DNA from: Sphingomonas sp. KR3-1 | GTDB lineage: Bacteria > Pseudomonadota > Alphaproteobacteria > Sphingomonadales > Sphingomonadaceae | Assembly: GCF_040049295.1 (NCBI RefSeq) | Contig: NZ_JBDZDQ010000004.1 | Location: 62,001-126,000, forward strand | Length of the DNA stretch: 64,000 nt | Direction of reading: 5' to 3' | Shown here: positions 49,624 to 58,926 of the stretch, piece after piece | Numbering within the stretch: the stretch's first letter is position 1 | Layout: each line of letters starts with the position of its first letter | Made by a program: the position numbers and the translations under genes | The notes under the pieces: generated by a model | Told to the model about the DNA's origin: nothing | Databases searched by the model: none | The model's input: only the letters and a program-made list of their open reading frames with translations

Positions 49624-50232
49624 TCACGCCACCTTGAACCCTTCCTTGTTCATCGTCAGCGTCAGCGCCTTGTTCTTCTCGTCGCTCAGCTGGGCACGGA
49701 GCATCGGGAAGAGGCGCAGTTCCTCCTCGGCCATATGCTCCTCGAGTTCGGTGCGGAACTGGCGGACCTTGGCGATCCAGTCGGGCGAGGCGGTGGGCGT
49801 GTTCTCCAGCTCGTAGAGATACTGCTTCACATAGCCATGTTCCTTGGTCAGCTCGTCGGCCGCCAGCTTCTGGCCGGCCTCGCGCAGCGCCGGGTAGATG
49901 ACGTTCTCCTCCTCCACCGCATGCTTCATCAGCGCGTGCTTGAGGTGGGCGAGCAGCAGGTTGCGCTTGGTGGTGGAGCGCTCGTCGGTCGCCTCGATCG
50001 TGTCGAACACCTTGCGCACCGCTTCATGCTCGGTGGCGAGCGCCTCGTCCCAATTGCCGGCGAGGGCAGTGGGCGCCTGGACCGCGGCCTTGCGGCCGAG
50101 CAGCGCGAGCACGCCAAGCGCCATGCCGCCCGCGGCGGCGGCGCCGACCACGGCGAGGTTGTGGCCGGTGCTGGTGCGCTTCGATCCGGTGAAGCGGCCC
50201 TTGTTGTCACGCGTGGCGGTGGTGGTTGTCAT
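49624..50232 (-). CDS. Hemerythrin-domain protein with N-terminal membrane segment
   Basis: This 202-residue protein has an N-terminal hydrophobic segment (NLAVVGAAAAGGMALGVLAL). A four-helix HHE domain follows: TEHEAVRKVFDTIEAT, LLAHLKHALMKHAVEEENVI, LTKEHGYVKQYLYELE and LEEHMAEEELRLFPML. The His/Glu set is that of diiron oxygen or NO sensors and iron-repair proteins. The ATG at 50232 has GGAGG 8 bases upstream. It is not coupled to proC (62-base gap). Confidence 0.88.
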   Translation of the reverse strand: MTTTTATRDNKGRFTGSKRTSTGHNLAVVGAAAAGGMALGVLALLGRKAAVQAPTALAGNWDEALATEHEAVRKVFDTIEATDERSTTKRNLLLAHLKHALMKHAVEEENVIYPALREAGQKLAADELTKEHGYVKQYLYELENTPTASPDWIAKVRQFRTELEEHMAEEELRLFPMLRAQLSDEKNKALTLTMNKEGFKVA

Positions 50233-50293
50233 GGCTGCGCCTCCAGTGTTTCGCATTCGACGGAACAACGGTGGAGGCGAGCGGGCGTTCCGG

Positions 50294-51082
50294 CTAGCGG
50301 CGGGCTTCGGCGGCCATTTCGGCGCTGCGCTTGGCCGAAGCCTCCAGCGTGGCGCGCAGCAGCGTGCGGATCGCGCCGTCGGCGTCGAGCACGTCGAGGC
50401 CCTTTCGGGTCGAGCCACCCGGGCTGGCGACGCGGTCGGCAAGGGTCGAGGGCGGCGCATCGGCCTGGGCGGCGAGCAGCCCCGCGCCTTCCACCGTGGC
50501 GATGGCGAGGCGCAGCGCCTGGTCTTCGCCGAAGCCGATCGACGTGCCGGCGGCGGCGAGCGCGTCGATGAAGCGATAGACGAAGGCAGGGCCGCAGCCG
50601 GCGAGCACGCCGAGCCGGTCCAGTCCCGCCTCGTCGACCCATTCGACCAGGCCGAGCGGCCGCATCAGCGCGTCGACGGCATCGCTGCGCGGGCCGGCGA
50701 GGCCAACCACGCCCTTGCCGATGGCGACGGGGAGATTGGGCATGGCGCGGACGATCGCGCCGGCCTGGAATCGGGCGGCGAGCGAGGAAAGCTCGGCGCC
50801 GGCGAGGATCGAGATCAGCAGCGGCACGCCGGCGAAGCGACGGCCATGCGTCTCGGCGATCTCGCCGATCTGCTGCGGCTTCATGCCGAGCATCACGGCG
50901 TCCGGCAGCGGGCCTTCAGGAAATTCGCGGCCCTGACGGACGCCTTCGGGCAGGTCACGGTCGTGGCGGTTGACGACGAACGCGGCGGCGGGATCGAGCG
51001 TGCCGGCATCGATCCAGCGGCGCAGCATCGCGCCGGCCATGTTGCCGCAGCCGACCAGCCAGATGCTGGCCGGAGCGCTCAT
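50294..51082 (-). CDS. proC: Pyrroline-5-carboxylate reductase
   Basis: This 262-residue cytosolic enzyme performs the last step of proline synthesis, P5C to proline with NAD(P)H. A Rossmann motif IWLVGCGNMAGAML opens the protein. AMPNLPVAIGKGVVG, GCGPAFVYRFIDALAAAG and VASPGGSTRKGLDVLD (the conserved substrate loop) follow. Its start overlaps the stop of the YbjN gene (ATGA at 51079-51082). Confidence 0.95.
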   Translation of the reverse strand: MSAPASIWLVGCGNMAGAMLRRWIDAGTLDPAAAFVVNRHDRDLPEGVRQGREFPEGPLPDAVMLGMKPQQIGEIAETHGRRFAGVPLLISILAGAELSSLAARFQAGAIVRAMPNLPVAIGKGVVGLAGPRSDAVDALMRPLGLVEWVDEAGLDRLGVLAGCGPAFVYRFIDALAAAGTSIGFGEDQALRLAIATVEGAGLLAAQADAPPSTLADRVASPGGSTRKGLDVLDADGAIRTLLRATLEASAKRSAEMAAEARR

Positions 51083-51579
51083 GCCTCGCCCTGGGTTTCG
51101 ATCAGCGAGGAAGCGAGGGCGTCCTGCGGCGTCTTGCCGCCCCACAGCACGAACTGGAAGACGGGATAGAAGCGCTCGCACTCGTCGATTGCGCTCTCGA
51201 CCAGCAGCTCGGCCTGGGGGAGGCTGAGCGTCGGCTCGTCGCCGTCGATCAGCGCGGCGTGGCGGAACAGCAAGATGCCGCTCTGCGACCAGAGCTCGAA
51301 ATGGCCGATCCAGAGCTGCTCGTTGACCAGGCCCACTGTCTCGTAGACCGCCAGGCGGCGTTCGTCGGCCACGCGGATATCGGGGAACGCCAGGAACTGG
51401 AGAACGCCGTCATCCTCGCGCCAGATCGCGCGCAGCTCATACTCCGTCCAGCTTCCCTTGACCTTCGCCACGATCTCGTCGTCTTCGCGCGTATGGGTCC
51501 AGCCATGCGCGGCGAAATAGCTTTCGAGCATGTCGATAGGGGCTGCGTCGTCGCGGTCGAATTCCGCTTCGTCGAGCAT
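51079..51579 (-). CDS. YbjN-domain protein
   Basis: This 166-residue protein has the YbjN/type III secretion-chaperone-like alpha+beta fold: PIDMLESYFAAHGWTHTRED, IRVADERRLAVYETVGLVNE, LWIGHFELWSQSGILLFRHA, PTLSLPQAELLVESAIDECE. The function is unclear in most bacteria. The ATG at 51579 is supported by GGAGAA about 7 bases upstream. It is translationally coupled to proC, an arrangement common in alphaproteobacteria. Confidence 0.92.
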   Translation of the reverse strand: MLDEAEFDRDDAAPIDMLESYFAAHGWTHTREDDEIVAKVKGSWTEYELRAIWREDDGVLQFLAFPDIRVADERRLAVYETVGLVNEQLWIGHFELWSQSGILLFRHAALIDGDEPTLSLPQAELLVESAIDECERFYPVFQFVLWGGKTPQDALASSLIETQGEA

Positions 51580-51685
51580 CAGTTTCTCCACTGGGGCCGG
51601 ATTGCTTGGGCAGAATCTGCCAACCGCATCGGGCCCGCACAAGCGCGGGGTTCACAACCCTGCGCAAAAGCTGTGGACAAGGTGT

Positions 51686-51997
51686 TTACGCTTGTCCTGC
51701 AGGCTTTTTAGGCGATTTCGGTGCCTTGGGGGCGGCTGCGGCGGGGGCACTCCCGCCCAGCTGTGCCTCGAGTGCGGCGAGGCGCGCCTTGAGCGCGTCA
51801 TTCTCGTCGCGGGCGGCCACCGCCATCGCCTTGACGGCCTCGAACTCCTCGCGGGCGACGAAGTCCATCCCGCCGATCCACTCGCGTGCGCGCTCGCGCG
51901 CGGCGCTCTCGGTCTCGCGGGCGACGCCGGCCAGCGTGCCAGCCGCGCCGTTCACGAACTTCACGAAATCGTCGAACAGGCGGTTGTCGGTCTGCAT
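51686..51997 (-). CDS. ubiK: UbiK-family accessory factor (BMFP)
   Basis: This 103-residue protein has an amphipathic N-terminus (NRLFDDFVKFVNGAAGTLAG) and a C-terminal coiled coil (FEAVKAMAVAARDENDALKA, RLAALEAQLGG). It ends in an Ala/Pro/Lys tail. Family members assist ubiquinone biosynthesis at the membrane. Start ATG 51997. Confidence 0.85.
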   Translation of the reverse strand: MQTDNRLFDDFVKFVNGAAGTLAGVARETESAARERAREWIGGMDFVAREEFEAVKAMAVAARDENDALKARLAALEAQLGGSAPAAAAPKAPKSPKKPAGQA

Positions 51998-52016
51998 TGC
52001 ACTATCCCTTACGCGA

Positions 52017-52574
52017 TCACTTGATCTGTATTTCGTCAGCCGGGCGCGCAGATACAAGGCTTCCGGCGTTCGGGTTCAATTCATGGATCTGATACAGGAG
52101 AACGCCGGCAAAGGCGATCCAGGCCAGATAGGGCAGCAGCAGCACCGCCGCGAAGCTGCGAATCCGCGCGAACAACACGAAGGTGACCAGCGCCAGCACG
52201 AACAGCGCGCCGAGGATCGCCAGCGCCGGCACGACCAGGTGCATGCCGAAGAACACCGGCGACCAGACTAGGTTGACCAGCATCTGCACCGCGAAGACGA
52301 CGAGCGCGGGCCCGCGCAGCGTCGATCCGCGCGCGTTGATGATCATCGCCAGCGCCAGGCCCATCAGCACGTAGAGCGCGGTCCAGGCGGCGGGGAACAC
52401 CCATTCGGGCGGCATGATCTCGGGCTTCGCAAGCCGGGCGAACCACGGATTGGCGCTGCCCGACGGCGCGAGCCTAGCCGAGGTGAAGCCGAGCAGCAGG
52501 ATGAACGGTACCGTCACCACGGCCCATCGCAGATAGGCGAGCCTCAGCTGCCCCTTCGATGCGATTTCCCTCAA
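52017..52574 (-). CDS. tspO: TspO/MBR-family membrane protein
   Basis: This 185-residue protein has five predicted membrane helices. The family's aromatic signatures are visible: WFARLAKPEIMPPEWVFPAA, WTALYVLMGLALAMI and QMLVNLVWSPVFFGMHL. TspO proteins bind tetrapyrroles and are linked to stress and porphyrin handling. The C-terminal extension (about 20 polar residues) is longer than usual. Confidence 0.92.
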   Translation of the reverse strand: MREIASKGQLRLAYLRWAVVTVPFILLLGFTSARLAPSGSANPWFARLAKPEIMPPEWVFPAAWTALYVLMGLALAMIINARGSTLRGPALVVFAVQMLVNLVWSPVFFGMHLVVPALAILGALFVLALVTFVLFARIRSFAAVLLLPYLAWIAFAGVLLYQIHELNPNAGSLVSARPADEIQIK

Positions 52575-52639
52575 GACGCCGACCTCCGCTTGTCCCCGGC
52601 AGCAGGGCTATGGTGCGGCGCGACGAAAGGCAAGCGCTG

Positions 52640-53410
52640 CTATTGTGTGTCCACAGCTTGATCTGCGGTACCGGTATCAGTGCGCGTCGCGGCGATGAGG
52701 AATTCGACATTGCCCTCGGGCCCGGTGATCGGGCTGGTGGTGATGCCGGCGACCGCCCAGCCCTGCGCCGCGACCCATTCCTCGACCTCGCGGCAGACGC
52801 GTTCGTGCACTGCGGCATCCCGCACTACCCCGCCCTTGCCCACTTCCCCACGCCCCGCCTCGAACTGGGGCTTGATCAGCGCGACCAGCCGCGCGCCGGG
52901 ACGGGCGAAGCGGAACGGCACCTCGAGCACCTTGGCGAGGCCGATGAAGCTCGCATCGCAGACGATCAGGTCCACCGGCTCGGGGATATGGCCCGAGGTG
53001 AGCGTGCGGGCGCTGGTCTGCTCATAGACGGTCACGCGCGCATCCTGGCGGAGCTTCCAGGCAAGCTGGTTGGTGCCGCTGTCGACGGCGTAGACATGCG
53101 CCGCCCCCTTGCTGAGCAGCACGTCGGTGAAGCCGCCGGTCGAGGAGCCGACATCGATCGCCACCGCGCCGGTCACGTCCCAGCCGAAATGCTCGAGCGC
53201 GTGCGCAAGCTTGACGCCGCCGCGCGAAACCCAGGGATGATCGCGCCCGCGCACCTCGAGCACGGTTTCCTCGAGCAGCTGCTGGCCCGGCTTGTCGACC
53301 TTGCGATCGCCGTTGAAGACCAGGCCGGCCATGATCAGCGCCTGGGCGCGGCTGCGGCTCTCGGCGAGGCCGCGATCTACGAGCATCTGGTCGGCACGCT
53401 GCTTGGACAT
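52640..53410 (-). CDS. tlyA: TlyA-family rRNA (cytidine-2'-O)-methyltransferase
   Basis: This 256-residue protein has an N-terminal S4 RNA-binding domain (RADQMLVDRGLAESRSRAQA, MAGLVFNGDRKVDKPGQ). An FtsJ-like SAM methyltransferase follows (AVAIDVGSSTGGFTDVLLSK for SAM, VDLIVCDASFIGL, ALIKPQFEAGRGEVGKGG). It modifies 16S and 23S rRNA cytidines near the decoding site. The ATG at 53410 has AGGGGAG just upstream. It usually sits near dxs in bacteria; here dxs is 3.6 kb away on the other strand. Confidence 0.93.
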   Translation of the reverse strand: MSKQRADQMLVDRGLAESRSRAQALIMAGLVFNGDRKVDKPGQQLLEETVLEVRGRDHPWVSRGGVKLAHALEHFGWDVTGAVAIDVGSSTGGFTDVLLSKGAAHVYAVDSGTNQLAWKLRQDARVTVYEQTSARTLTSGHIPEPVDLIVCDASFIGLAKVLEVPFRFARPGARLVALIKPQFEAGRGEVGKGGVVRDAAVHERVCREVEEWVAAQGWAVAGITTSPITGPEGNVEFLIAATRTDTGTADQAVDTQ

Positions 53411-53545
53411 GGCTCCCCTTAGGGTCCGCACCCACTACCCGCAATGGCCGGGCGAGTACGGTCACCAGGTGGCACCGCATCGGATGCAAAGCCGCGGGCC
53501 TTCGTGCGGGCGCTGGGGCAGGATGGCGGCAAATACGGGAGACCG

Positions 53546-54013
53546 ATGATGACGCCCAGCCCGGCATGCATAGCCCTGGTCCAGGAATTCGAAGGCTGCG
53601 CCCGGCAGCAGCCCGATGGCAGCTTCGCCGCCTATCCCGATCCCGGCACCGGCGGCGCGCCCTGGACGATCGGCTGGGGCACGACTGGGCCTGACGTGAC
53701 GCCCGGCACGATCTGGACACAGGCGCAGTGCGATGCCCGGCTCGACCAGGACGTCACTGCCTTCGCCCAGCAGGTCACCACCACGCTCGGCGGCGCGGCG
53801 ACCAGCCAGAACCAGTTCGATGCGCTGGTCGATTTCGCCTATAATCTCGGCATCCGGAACCTGCAGACCAGCACGCTGCTCAAGCTCCACAAGGCGGGCA
53901 ACTATCCCGCCGCCGCCGCCGAGTTTCCCAAGTGGAACATGGCCGCCGGCAAGGTCCTGCCCGGGCTGGTGCGCCGCCGGGCGGCCGAACAGGCGCTCTA
54001 CTCGAAACCCTGA
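53546..54013 (+). CDS. Phage-type GH24 lysozyme (endolysin-like)
   Basis: This 155-residue muramidase has no signal peptide. Catalytic elements are seen as Glu16 (VQEFEGC), Asp32 (AAYPDPGTGG) and Thr41 (APWTIGWGTT), the T4-lysozyme triad. The C-terminal lobe has NQFDALVDFAYNLGIRNLQT and LVRRRAAEQALY. No holin, spanin or other phage gene lies nearby, so it is a stray or domesticated endolysin. The ATG at 53546 follows GGGAGACCG. Confidence 0.9.
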   Translation: MMTPSPACIALVQEFEGCARQQPDGSFAAYPDPGTGGAPWTIGWGTTGPDVTPGTIWTQAQCDARLDQDVTAFAQQVTTTLGGAATSQNQFDALVDFAYNLGIRNLQTSTLLKLHKAGNYPAAAAEFPKWNMAAGKVLPGLVRRRAAEQALYSKP

Positions 54014-54122
54014 CCCGAACGGCCCGGCGCGTCGGCCCTTCGGCTCGGCGCAGGCCTATTGCCTATCGAATTAGTGGGAATAAATTGGAGGTCCGGCCTG
54101 CTCTCCACTGGAGTGCGCAACG

Positions 54123-54800
54123 ATGACCATTTTTACTCCATTTGACGACCATTCGCCGATCGTCCTCACCGTTCCCGGGCTCGGCGGCTCGGGGCCTTCG
54201 CACTGGCAGACGCTCTGGGAGCAGTCGCGCCCCGATACCAGCCGAGTCGAGCTCGGCATGTGGGATACGCCGCATCGCAATGCCTGGGTGACCAGGCTCG
54301 ACCAGGCGATCCGCTGCGCGCAGGCGCCGGTGGTGCTCGCCGCGCACAGCCTGGGCTGCCTGGCCGTCGCCTGGTGGGCGGCGCTCTCGCCCCAGCCGTT
54401 CGGTTGGCCGGTGGCGGGCGCCCTGCTCGTCGCGCCGGCCGATGTCGATCGCAGCGAAGCAAAGCCCGAACTCGCCGGCTTCGCGCCCGCTCCCGCCAAG
54501 CCGCTCCCCTTCCCCTCGATCACCGTGGCGAGCCAGGACGATCCGTGGATCTCGCTCGACCGCGCCCGCGAGCTTGCCAAGGGCTGGGGCAGCCTGTTCG
54601 TCGATGCCGGGCCGCAGGGGCACCTCAACGCCGCGAGCGGGATCGGCTGGTGGCATGAGGGCCAGGCGTTGCTCGACCGGGTGCTCGACGCTGCCTCCGA
54701 TCGCTCGGGCCGGGTCCGCACCGCCGCCGATGCGCGCTCGCTGCTCGCGATTAACGCTACGGAAGCCGCGCAAGTCCATTATCTGGGCCGGCACGCATGA
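54123..54800 (+). CDS. RBBP9/YdeN-family serine hydrolase
   Basis: This is a 225-residue alpha/beta hydrolase. It shows VLTVPGLGGSGPSHWQTLWE at the N-terminus and the nucleophile elbow AAHSLGCLAVAWWA (Ser in HSLG). The acid is in VASQDDPWISLDRARELA and the catalytic His in AGPQGHLNAASGIGWW. It lacks a signal peptide. The physiological substrate is unknown. Confidence 0.9.
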   Translation: MTIFTPFDDHSPIVLTVPGLGGSGPSHWQTLWEQSRPDTSRVELGMWDTPHRNAWVTRLDQAIRCAQAPVVLAAHSLGCLAVAWWAALSPQPFGWPVAGALLVAPADVDRSEAKPELAGFAPAPAKPLPFPSITVASQDDPWISLDRARELAKGWGSLFVDAGPQGHLNAASGIGWWHEGQALLDRVLDAASDRSGRVRTAADARSLLAINATEAAQVHYLGRHA

Positions 54801-54880
54801 TTTCACCGTGCGCTGCCCCCTGACCGGCGCACGGCACTGGAAACTGCCCGCAAATCCCCTACATTGGGAAATGCGGGCGT

Positions 54881-54914
54881 GGCCGGGTGGCGTCCCCTAG
54901 AGCGTCACCCGGCC
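54881..54914. other. Inverted repeat, probable terminator
   Basis: A perfect 9-bp inverted repeat, GGCCGGGTG...CACCCGGCC, has a 16-base spacer and lies 80 bases after the RBBP9-type gene. A second stem (GCCCGCA...TGCGGGC, about 54846-54878) precedes it. Neither has a U tract. Confidence 0.45.
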
Positions 54915-54971
54915 TACCCGCGCCCCTCCCCGCATCTTCCGTTACGTCCGCCGCGCCGCTAGACCCGCGCC

Positions 54972-55952
54972 ATGGATCGCCGAGACCTGCTCGCCGCCGC
55001 CGGGATTGCCGGCCCGCTCCTGCCCCTCGCCGCCAGGGCCGGCACTGCGCCTTCCGCCGGCCCGGTGCAGCCCGATGCGAGCTTCGATCTGTGGCCCGGC
55101 GACGCCCCCGGCCTGCGCGACAGGAATTTCCAGGACCATGTCGTGGTCCGCAATCCCGATCCCGCCTTCCCCGATCGCGCGATGGACCACATCCGCACGC
55201 CGCGGCTCGACGTGTTCCGCGCGAAAAACCCGAACGGCGCCGCGATGCTGGTCATCCCCGGCGGCGGCTACGCCCGCGTCGTGGTCGACAAGGAAGGCTA
55301 TGAGCTCGCCCCCTGGCTTGCCGCGCGCGGGATCACCGCCTTCGTGCTGTTTTACCGGCTGCCCGGCGACCCCTGGCAGAATCCCAGCAACGTCCCCCTC
55401 GCCGATGCCCAGCGCGCGATGCGGCTGATCCGGCACCAGACGGCCAGGTGGCACGTCGATCCCCGGCGCGTCGGCGCGATGGGCTTCTCCGCCGGCGGAC
55501 ATCTGTGCGCCGATCTCGCCACCCGCTTCGGCCGCACGGTCTACGACCCGGTCGACGCCGCCGACGCGCAGGACGCCCGCCCGTTCGTCGCCGCGCCGAT
55601 CTATCCGGTCGTCACGATGGACCCGGATTTCGCGCATATGGGCTCGCGCACCCTGCTGATCGGCAAGGATCCCGCGCCCGATCTCGCCGCCGAGCATTCG
55701 CCCGAGCGCCAGGTAAGCGCGCAGACCCCGCCCTGCTTCCTCTGCCATGCCGAGGACGACACCACCGTGCCGATCCGCAACACGATCGCGCTGCACGCCG
55801 CGCTGAAGGCGGCCAAGGTACCGGCGGAGGCGCACCTGTTCGAACAGGGCGGGCACGGCTTCGGCTGGGGTCCGCGCACCCAGGGCAAGCCGGCGCATCT
55901 GTGGCCCGAACTGTTCCTCGCCTGGGCCAGGGGGCACGGGCTGCTGGGCTGA
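54972..55952 (+). CDS. Exported alpha/beta hydrolase (acetyl-xylan / feruloyl esterase-like)
   Basis: This 326-residue protein has a twin-arginine-like start (MDRRDLLAAAGIAGPLL). The oxyanion region is IPGGGYARVVVDKEG, the nucleophile motif is GFSAGGHLCADLA, the acid region is AEDDTTVPIRNTIALHAALK and the His lies in EQGGHGFGWGPR. The pattern matches the prolyl-oligopeptidase-like esterases used on plant polysaccharide side groups. The substrate is not proven. Confidence 0.88.
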   Translation: MDRRDLLAAAGIAGPLLPLAARAGTAPSAGPVQPDASFDLWPGDAPGLRDRNFQDHVVVRNPDPAFPDRAMDHIRTPRLDVFRAKNPNGAAMLVIPGGGYARVVVDKEGYELAPWLAARGITAFVLFYRLPGDPWQNPSNVPLADAQRAMRLIRHQTARWHVDPRRVGAMGFSAGGHLCADLATRFGRTVYDPVDAADAQDARPFVAAPIYPVVTMDPDFAHMGSRTLLIGKDPAPDLAAEHSPERQVSAQTPPCFLCHAEDDTTVPIRNTIALHAALKAAKVPAEAHLFEQGGHGFGWGPRTQGKPAHLWPELFLAWARGHGLLG

Positions 55953-56020
55953 TCGCATCGCCCCAAAATCGCTGCGATGTTATGTTGTATCTTTAACCAG
56001 CTTGCCCTATATCACTGCCC

Positions 56021-56407
56021 ATGCCGGTGAGTCTCCCGTTAGCCCGCGTCTGGGGCAATATTGATGCGCGCCTCGATCGTATCGCGATCGCGGTCAGCGG
56101 GCTGTGCCTGGTGCACTGCATCGCCACCACCGTGCTGCTCACCGTACTTTCCTCCGCCGGCGGGCTGCTCAACCCGGCGATTCACGAGATCGGCCTCACC
56201 CTCGCCATCGGCATGGGCACCTTCGCGCTGATCAAGGGCGTGATGTCGCACGGCTATATGGCGCCGGCGATCGTCGGCGCATTCGGCCTCGGCATCATGG
56301 CCGGCGCGCTCTCGCTGCCGCACGGCGATTTCGAGATCTTCTGGACGCTGGTGGGCGTGAGCGTGGTCGCGCTCGGCCACGATCTCAATCATCGCGCCAG
56401 CCACTGA
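56021..56407 (+). CDS. MerC-domain membrane protein
   Basis: This 128-residue protein has three or four membrane helices (GLCLVHCIATTVLLTVLSS, GLTLAIGMGTFALIKGVM, GAFGLGIMAGALSLP) and the Cys-x-x-x-Cys-like pair CLVHC of MerC family members. In sphingomonads such genes precede a Fur/Zur gene and may move a metal ion, probably zinc, rather than mercury. The Fur-family gene follows 38 bases later. Confidence 0.86.
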   Translation: MPVSLPLARVWGNIDARLDRIAIAVSGLCLVHCIATTVLLTVLSSAGGLLNPAIHEIGLTLAIGMGTFALIKGVMSHGYMAPAIVGAFGLGIMAGALSLPHGDFEIFWTLVGVSVVALGHDLNHRASH

Positions 56408-56445
56408 ATCTTGCCGGAAGGCCCCTGCGGGCCTACATAATCCGC

Positions 56446-56904
56446 ATGCACGCGCACGATCATCATGAGCATCAGGGCAACGACCTGACCAAGGCCGCCC
56501 AGGCGACGCTGGAGAAGTCCGGCGAGCAATGGACCGCGATGCGCGAGCGCGTGTTCGAGGCGCTGGCCGGGTTCGAGAAGCCAGCCTCTGCCTATGACAT
56601 CGCCGAGGCCGTCTCCAAGGCCGAGGGTCGCCGAGTCGCCGCCAATAGCGTCTACCGGATCCTCGACCTGTTCGTCGGCTCGAACCTGGCGCGCCGGGTG
56701 GAGAGCGCCAACGCCTATATGGCGAACACGCACCCTGACTGCCTGCACGACTGCATCTTCCTGGTGTGCGACAGCTGCGGCCAGACCACGCATATCGACG
56801 ACGACTCGATCACCAAGACCGTGCGTGCCGCCGCCAAGGGTGCGGGCTTCTCGCCCGAGCGGCCGGTGATCGAAGTGCGCGGCAAATGCGCGGACTGCGA
56901 CTGA
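56446..56904 (+). CDS. Fur-family regulator (Zur-like)
   Basis: This 152-residue regulator has a His-rich N-terminus (MHAHDHHEHQGND). A winged helix follows (ALAGFEKPASAYDIAEAVSK, GRRVAANSVYRILDLFVGS), then a metal-binding domain with HPDCLHDCIFLVCDSC and a second pair CADC at the very end. The two CxxC pairs form the structural zinc site. The His-rich tail and the MerC neighbour favour zinc over iron. The ATG at 56446 is the only one ahead of the His-rich tail. Confidence 0.9.
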   Translation: MHAHDHHEHQGNDLTKAAQATLEKSGEQWTAMRERVFEALAGFEKPASAYDIAEAVSKAEGRRVAANSVYRILDLFVGSNLARRVESANAYMANTHPDCLHDCIFLVCDSCGQTTHIDDDSITKTVRAAAKGAGFSPERPVIEVRGKCADCD

Positions 56905-56997
56905 GCGACGCTACGGCACGGCCTGCATGGGCCCTGCACGCAAAATCCACGCGCGCAAGGTTCGACTTCGCGAAATCGGAAGAGTAAGGGCAGTCGG

Positions 56998-58926
56998 ATG
57001 GCCGATCTTCCCAGCACGCCGCTGCTCGATACTGTCGATACCCCCGATGCCCTGCGCAAGCTGAAGCCGCAGCAGCTCCGCCAGCTCGCCGATGAGCTGC
57101 GTGCGGAGACGATCTCGGCAGTCGGTAGCACCGGCGGCCATCTCGGCTCGGGCCTGGGCGTGGTCGAGCTGACCGTCGCGATCCATTACGTGTTCAACAC
57201 CCCCGACGACCGGCTGATCTGGGACGTCGGCCACCAGTGCTACCCGCACAAGATCCTCACCGGCCGCCGCGACCGTATCCGCACGCTGCGCCAGGGCGGC
57301 GGCCTGTCCGGCTTCACCAAGCGCAGCGAGAGCGAATACGATCCGTTCGGCGCGGCGCACTCGTCGACCTCGATCTCGGCGGCGCTCGGCTTTGCGGTGG
57401 CGAACAAGCTCGCCGGCACGCCGGGCAAGGGCATCGCAGTGATAGGCGACGGCGCGATGAGCGCGGGCATGGCCTATGAGGCGATGAACAATGCCGAGGC
57501 GGCGGGGAATCGCCTGATCGTGATCCTCAACGACAACGACATGTCGATCGCACCGCCCGTCGGTGGCCTCTCCGCCTATCTGGCGCGGATGGTGTCCTCG
57601 TCCGAATATATGGGCCTGCGCAGCCTGGCGAAGCGCGCGATCCGCAAGTTCTCGCGCCGCCTGACCACCGCGGCCGGCAAGACCGAGGAGTTCGCGCGCG
57701 GGCTCGTCACCGGCGGCACGCTGTTCGAGGAGCTGGGCTTCTATTATGTCGGCCCGATCGACGGACACAATCTCGAGCATCTGATCCCGGTGCTCGAGAA
57801 TGTCCGCGACAGCGCGGAAGGCCCGATCCTCATCCATGTCGTCACCAAGAAGGGCAAGGGCTATGCCCCGGCCGAAGCGGCGGCGGACAAATATCACGGC
57901 GTCCAGAAGTTCGACGTGATCACCGGTACCCAGGCCAAGGCGCCGCCGGGCCCGCCGGCTTATCAGAACGTGTTCGGCGACGCGCTGATCGAGGAAGCGA
58001 AGCGCGATCCAAAGATCGTCGCGATCACTGCCGCCATGCCCTCGGGCACCGGCGTCGATCGCTTCGCCAGGGCCTTCCCCGATCGCAGCTTTGATGTCGG
58101 CATCGCCGAGCAGCATGCGGTGACCTTCGCCGCCGGCCTCGCCGCACAGGGCATGCGCCCCTTCTGCGCGATCTACTCGACCTTCCTGCAGCGCGCCTAT
58201 GACCAGGTCGTCCATGACGTGGCGATCCAGAACCTGCCCGTTCGCTTCGCGATCGACCGCGCCGGGCTGGTCGGCGCCGACGGCGCGACGCATGCCGGCA
58301 GCTTCGACGTCACCTATCTGGCGACGCTCCCCAATTTCGTGGTGATGGCCGCCGCCGACGAGGCCGAGCTGGTCCATATGACCCACACCGCCGCGCTGCA
58401 CGACAGCGGCCCGATCGCGGTGCGCTATCCGCGCGGCAATGGCACCGGCGTCGCGCTGCCCGCGGTTCCGCAGCAGCTCGCGATCGGCAAGGGCCGGATC
58501 GTCCGCGAGGGCAAGACCGTGGCGATCCTCTCGCTCGGCACCCGCCTGGCCGAGGCGCTCAAGGCCGCCGACACGCTCGAGGCCAAGGGGCTCTCAACCA
58601 CCGTCGCCGACCTGCGTTTCGCCAAGCCGCTCGATGAGGAGCTGATCCGCCGCCTGCTCACCACCCACGAAGTCGCGGTGACGATCGAGGAGGGCGCGAT
58701 CGGCGGCCTCGGCGCGCACGTGCTGACCATGGCAAGCGACCAGGGATTGATCGACGCAGGCCTCAAGCTGCGCACGCTGCGCCTGCCCGACATCTTCCAG
58801 GACCAGGACAAGCCCGAGATCCAATATGCCGAGGCCGGCCTCAACGCCGAGAACATCGTCGACACGGTGCTGAAGGCGCTGCGCTACAACGAAGCCACGG
58901 TGGCGGACGGCGGCGCGCGGGCCTGA
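56998..58926 (+). CDS. dxs: 1-deoxy-D-xylulose-5-phosphate synthase
   Basis: This 642-residue thiamine-diphosphate enzyme performs the first step of the MEP isoprenoid pathway, pyruvate plus glyceraldehyde 3-phosphate. [17 protein letters not shown] and [14 protein letters not shown] mark the active site. [16 protein letters not shown] (about residue 149) binds the cofactor; a transketolase-like domain ([18 protein letters not shown]) and a C-terminal domain follow. Its TGA overlaps the ATG of the next gene (TGATG). Confidence 0.97.
   Translation: MADLPSTPLLDTVDTPDALRKLKPQQLRQLADELRAETISAVGSTGGHLGSGLGVVELTVAIHYVFNTPDDRLIWDVGHQCYPHKILTGRRDRIRTLRQGGGLSGFTKRSESEYDPFGAAHSSTSISAALGFAVANKLAGTPGKGIAVIGDGAMSAGMAYEAMNNAEAAGNRLIVILNDNDMSIAPPVGGLSAYLARMVSSSEYMGLRSLAKRAIRKFSRRLTTAAGKTEEFARGLVTGGTLFEELGFYYVGPIDGHNLEHLIPVLENVRDSAEGPILIHVVTKKGKGYAPAEAAADKYHGVQKFDVITGTQAKAPPGPPAYQNVFGDALIEEAKRDPKIVAITAAMPSGTGVDRFARAFPDRSFDVGIAEQHAVTFAAGLAAQGMRPFCAIYSTFLQRAYDQVVHDVAIQNLPVRFAIDRAGLVGADGATHAGSFDVTYLATLPNFVVMAAADEAELVHMTHTAALHDSGPIAVRYPRGNGTGVALPAVPQQLAIGKGRIVREGKTVAILSLGTRLAEALKAADTLEAKGLSTTVADLRFAKPLDEELIRRLLTTHEVAVTIEEGAIGGLGAHVLTMASDQGLIDAGLKLRTLRLPDIFQDQDKPEIQYAEAGLNAENIVDTVLKALRYNEATVADGGARA

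Noticed and set aside
53546..54013. Prophage or gene-transfer-agent region
   Set aside because: Only the lysozyme is phage-like; the flanking genes are housekeeping and there is no integrase, capsid, tail or attachment site.
55977..56000. Possible Zur box upstream of the MerC gene
   Set aside because: The AT-rich string there has poor dyad symmetry and I could not support it as a binding site.
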